Assembly: GCA_017500825.1 (NCBI GenBank)
Contig: JAFVYB010000115.1
Location: 1 to 46,307, forward strand
Direction of reading: 5' to 3'
DNA from: Myxococcaceae bacterium
Lineage (GTDB): Bacteria; Myxococcota; Myxococcia; Myxococcales; UBA5297
Length of the DNA: 46,307 nt
The notes below the pieces were generated by a model that had not been told where the DNA came from, did no database searches, and saw only the letters and a list, made by a program, of their open reading frames with translations. A program made the translations under genes and the position numbers. Shown here piece by piece: positions 43,367-46,307 of the stretch (its first letter is position 1; the number at the start of each line of letters is the position of its first letter).

Positions 43367-44114
43367 TTATTCAAGCCTTGCAGCTTCAGCAGCAATATGT
43401 CCTGCCAGTGAGGTGACGAAGGTCTTAAGACTGGTCATAGATGACAACGAGAAAAAATCACCACTGTCAGCGGCAGTTCGCGGAGAGGCGATAACCGAAG
43501 CGGTTGTGTAGAGCTGTTCCTGCGTAAGTTTCTGGCTCAGCAAATCATACCGCTTTAGATAGGATGCACCCTTGAATTCCTCGAATACGGGGAAATGAGG
43601 GGAGTTCTCCCTGACCGGCGATCGGGGATTCGGATGTATCTTCAACCAGCATCAGCCAGCCAACAAACGGACGCGGCTGTTTTCCAAATGCCCCTTCGCG
43701 GTAAGCTGTCCATAAATCATGGGCTGTGCCGATGGCCTCTTCCGTTCGGTTGTTAAAATTGTTGCCGAAGGAAGGTCCGACTTGGCTTTTCAGTTCGATT
43801 GCTGCAATCAGTTCACCCTTGTGGATGACCAAGAGATCCCATCGTTTGGTTGGCCGAAAGAAACCGGGCAGCGTCAGAACAGCACATTTCTGATGGATTT
43901 TGGCATGGACGAGTCCGTTGGCGTGGATGATGTCGATCATTAAAGCGATAAATCCGTCCATGTTTTTGCCAGCGGTCACACCAGCACGCTCGCCTTGGTC
44001 GGGCTTGCCCGATTCAATCTGCTTCTGTCTGGCCGCTTCTCGGTTTCCCCAAAACGTTTGCACCGCTTCACGAGCCTTCCGCTCATAATCCACAAGGTTA
44101 ATTGTCATTGTCAT
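43367..44114 (-). pseudogene. XhoI/PaeR7I-family type II restriction endonuclease, frameshifted
   Basis: Two overlapping frames together make a complete XhoI/PaeR7I-like nuclease. The first (44114 to 43545) covers residues 1-163, including [14 protein letters not shown], the nuclease core W-D93-LLV...AAIE107-L-K109, and [14 protein letters not shown]. The second continues as [19 protein letters not shown] to the end at 43367. The switch is at a four-C run (43624-43627): removing one C joins them as ESRSPVREN and gives 248 residues, close to the roughly 246 of PaeR7I. Either the gene is inactivated or the run is miscalled. The family cuts CTCGAG. Its start overlaps the methylase stop by ATGA. 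Confidence 0.82.
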
Positions 44115-45850
44115 TCTCCATTGCCGCCAAGAGCGAATCGTTCTTCTTGATTCAGTTTGTAAAGTTTAAAAACCGCTCTGTTGCAGGCGTCAAAATCGCG
44201 GCTTGTCGCGGCATAGATCAACTCACGCCGGTGATTTTCGGATACATCCTGCCAGAAGGGAATGCGGATGCGCCGAAGATACTGTGCCTGAAAACGCAGG
44301 TAACCACCGCGCATTTTTGTTGAATAGGTCGCCACAAATAGTTTGGCGATTTTGGATAGCAATACCGCCTGTAAGGCACGCAAATCCCAAGTGTCTGAGA
44401 CGACATAGTAAATATTGTGGTGCGGATAAAGTTTGCCTGGCTCAAAAACAATATGAGCCTCGCCCTTGATATCTGGTATCAGCAACTTCGGCTTGCTGGC
44501 CAGCTCCGGCCATATCCGGTCAATTGTTCGGTACCAATTTGACGGTGCCTTCTGTGCACAGTGGCGTTTGGCTATCACCGACTTTCGTTCTTCAAGATAG
44601 CTGGCCAACTTGGGGTAATCCCGCAAATTGACAAGGCCACCGTCATCTGCGAACGGATTGATAACACCTTGACCTTGCCAGAGGACTTCACCGGATTGAA
44701 TGTCACGGGTCGCCACAAGTGGAAGTTTTCGATCTGTCTCGACGTCAAGAGAATCGAATTCCCCGATAAACGCCTTATCAGCGCCAGTGGCCACGCCAAT
44801 ACCGACCTTACAACCAGCTTGTTCCAGTGCGGGAAATTGCCTTTCGATACGTCGAATCAGTGATATCTGATTCGACGATTCCAAAAGCCAAGGCTCAGAA
44901 CCTCTTACCACTCCAATCATTTCTCGAACTGATGAATCTTTTGAAAAGAAATCCGAGTTGATGTCCACTGCAACGGAAGCGAGCGTCTTTTTGTCGAGCT
45001 CAGGTCTATGTGCGATACGGGTAGCACCTGTTTTCGATTTTGTAATAATGGTGATTGCCGGATAAGCACTGACTTCGGAATGAAAGGCATTGGTATCCAC
45101 CAGATCGACGTAGGCTTTGAGATGGAAACCTCTTGCTATGAACTCTCGCAATGGACCGCCATAGCGATTTTTCATCCAGCGATCGGCGCAGATAAAACCA
45201 AGTGTTCCGTCTTTGTCGAGAAGAGACAGCGAATGTTCGATGAAGGGAATGTAGAGGTCGGCGCGATCATACATCGTCTGATAGCGACGACGGTATTCAG
45301 ACAATAACGGAGCTGGAATCAGTTCTTGCCGGACATATGGAGGATTACCGACGACGAAATCAAAACTGGTGTTTTGTCGCTCAAGAAGGAAATCCCCCTG
45401 AATCAGCCATTGATCGGCTAGAGCTGAAGCAACGGGCGTGGAAATCCCTTCATTTACAAGTCGATTGATGACGGTCTTTCTCGTGGAGATAAATGTTGCC
45501 CTATGCAACTCCACGCCACGAACAGCTCCTCCTAATTCAGAGCCAGCGGAAGAAACATTTCCACCATGCTCCCGCCACGCGGCAAGTAGTCGTTCAACAA
45601 TGGGAAGAAGGAAATGGCCTTCTCCAAAAGAGGGCTCCAAAATACGACGGAGGTGCAGTGGTTCGCTGGCGACATAGCCAACCAAGTCGAGAATAAAATC
45701 CACAACCTCAATGCGTGTAAAGATTGCACCCCGGGTATCAATACTACTGTTTGAAGCCAGTGTTTCAATCGCGTCAGTAACCGCCGACGGTCTCGGGAAG
45801 CCTGAGACATCTAGCAGGTCAAAGCGTGTCGGCTGTATCAGGTTTGGCAT
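44111..45850 (-). CDS. DNA N6-adenine methyltransferase of the XhoI/PaeR7I-type R-M system
   Basis: A 579-residue gamma-class (TaqI-like) methylase. Motif I is [10 protein letters not shown] (71-80) and the catalytic NPPY is at 169-172. The C-terminal half is the target-recognition domain ([41 protein letters not shown]). Length and partner agree with PaeR7I/XhoI methylases, which protect the adenine in CTCGAG. An AAGGGGGG stretch precedes the ATG. It lies 21 bases after the HTH gene and overlaps the nuclease gene, so the order is regulator-like protein, methylase, nuclease. The frame is intact, so protection could persist without the nuclease. Confidence 0.9.
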   Translation of the reverse strand: MPNLIQPTRFDLLDVSGFPRPSAVTDAIETLASNSSIDTRGAIFTRIEVVDFILDLVGYVASEPLHLRRILEPSFGEGHFLLPIVERLLAAWREHGGNVSSAGSELGGAVRGVELHRATFISTRKTVINRLVNEGISTPVASALADQWLIQGDFLLERQNTSFDFVVGNPPYVRQELIPAPLLSEYRRRYQTMYDRADLYIPFIEHSLSLLDKDGTLGFICADRWMKNRYGGPLREFIARGFHLKAYVDLVDTNAFHSEVSAYPAITIITKSKTGATRIAHRPELDKKTLASVAVDINSDFFSKDSSVREMIGVVRGSEPWLLESSNQISLIRRIERQFPALEQAGCKVGIGVATGADKAFIGEFDSLDVETDRKLPLVATRDIQSGEVLWQGQGVINPFADDGGLVNLRDYPKLASYLEERKSVIAKRHCAQKAPSNWYRTIDRIWPELASKPKLLIPDIKGEAHIVFEPGKLYPHHNIYYVVSDTWDLRALQAVLLSKIAKLFVATYSTKMRGGYLRFQAQYLRRIRIPFWQDVSENHRRELIYAATSRDFDACNRAVFKLYKLNQEERFALGGNGE

Positions 45851-45871
45851 GGCAATCCCCCCTTAATGCGT

Positions 45872-46099
45872 CTATCCATTGTTGACAGATGCCTTTCGTG
45901 TTGTTGTCCGAAGGCTCTTCATCCAGTCATCGTTCTCATCCCTGTCGAACCGCCACTGGGTTCCGACCTTTGAGCCTGGCAGCTCGCTTTTCTGGGCCAG
46001 CTTGCTGCGGCTCATCTTCAGATAGCCGGAAAGATCCTCAATGGTCAGCCATTTGTCTTTTGGTTCCATGCCAGCAACCGTGCCTTTGGGAACAATCAT
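45872..46099 (-). CDS. Helix-turn-helix (excisionase-type) DNA-binding protein
   Basis: A 75-residue protein of the MerR-like/excisionase fold: WLTIEDLSGYLKMSRSKLAQ, then PGSKVGTQWRFDRDENDDWM, the typical recognition helix and wing. Family members usually start at the equivalent of MEPKDKW, so ATG 46069 (65 residues) is a real alternative; neither start has a strong Shine-Dalgarno sequence. It lies directly upstream of the methylase and nuclease, where it may act as a controller of the R-M operon. That role is inferred from position. Confidence 0.8.
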   Translation of the reverse strand: MIVPKGTVAGMEPKDKWLTIEDLSGYLKMSRSKLAQKSELPGSKVGTQWRFDRDENDDWMKSLRTTTRKASVNNG

Positions 46100-46307
46100 A
46101 AATCATGATAACGAAACATAACATATGACAGACCGTTGTTCAAGACAAAACGCAATACCTTCGCAGACAACTCCCAAAGTGCGCCCACTGAATTTTGCTC
46201 TCACCTCCGACACATCCCCCTGCCACCCGGCAAGAGCTCTCAGAAGGTCGGAACGAAAAAATTCAGCTACAGCTCGACACGCGCTCCATCTCTTCCGATA
46301 AATAAGG
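46100..46307. other. Region upstream of the R-M locus, to the window edge
   Basis: No gene is supported. Minus-strand translation gives a short open stretch (GGESKIQWAHFGSCLRR and a stop) that I do not recognise. The promoter of the HTH-methylase-nuclease operon should lie near 46100-46140. Confidence 0.4.

Noticed and set aside
1..46307. tRNA, rRNA or CRISPR features
   Set aside because: I looked for T-loop motifs (GTTCGAATC-type), clover-leaf arrangements and evenly spaced repeats; the only TTCGAATCC (near 455) has no partner stems, and the tandem repeats found are not spacer arrays.
46100..46307. A possible transposase or integrase end at the window edge
   Set aside because: The short peptide (SKIQWAHFGS) reminded me loosely of integrase sequence, but it is too short and I could not place it.

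Overview
The window is a high-G+C bacterial chromosome segment with AT-rich intergenic gaps. Three things point to Myxococcota or a related deltaproteobacterial group: a single-operon type II secretion system in the order gspC-D-E-F-G-H-I-J-K-L-M-N with a PilM-like GspL and a GspN, a lipoprotein with CG...DGCGG...CG cysteine repeats, and generally high-G+C coding with many divergent paralogs. Bradymonadia-like is a guess from the cysteine repeats and the Asn/Glu-rich lipoprotein leader; it is inference, not proof.

Layout, left to right. 1-966: non-coding leader with short repeats. 967-1884: rpoH (sigma-32). 2204-4340: a visibly AT-rich type II restriction-modification pair (Dam-like m6A methylase plus a PD-(D/E)XK nuclease), probably acquired. 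4436-7438: ileS with its own terminator. 7692-8013: a 93-95 bp tandem repeat that has copied the 3' end and stop codon of the next gene. 7981-9579: an oleate-hydratase-fold flavoprotein that appears to lack both catalytic residues. 10083-13432: four consecutive paralogous single-TM proteins of unknown function ending in a Trp-rich motif, placed directly behind 13499-15037, a Glu/Leu-dehydrogenase-fold protein in which all three canonical active-site lysines and the catalytic aspartate are replaced. 15699-30094: the complete 13-gene T2SS operon, including an extra 87-aa membrane protein between gspF and gspG. 30592-34877: RND efflux adaptor and pump, with a textbook terminator. 35296-37071: long-chain acyl-CoA ligase, terminator. 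37300-38046: deoxynucleoside kinase. 38219-39715: Cys-rich lipoprotein with an endonuclease/exonuclease/phosphatase domain. 39966-42739: a MerR regulator and VIT/vWA protein, translationally overlapping, with a palindromic operator and a probably leaderless promoter. 42785-43366: a relic zone (a duplicated lipoprotein leader and a Fic-like fragment). 43367-46099: a XhoI/PaeR7I-family R-M locus (HTH protein, N6-adenine methylase, nuclease), in which the nuclease is frameshifted by one base.

How it fits together. The T2SS genes form one plus-strand unit with several 4-base stop/start overlaps and encode all core parts except the prepilin peptidase. The two R-M loci and the relic zone are the accessory parts. 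The most unusual region is 7.7-15.0 kb on the minus strand: two apparent pseudoenzymes flanking a tandem expansion of an undescribed membrane-anchored family. I could not run any search, so novelty claims rest on my not recognising the family.
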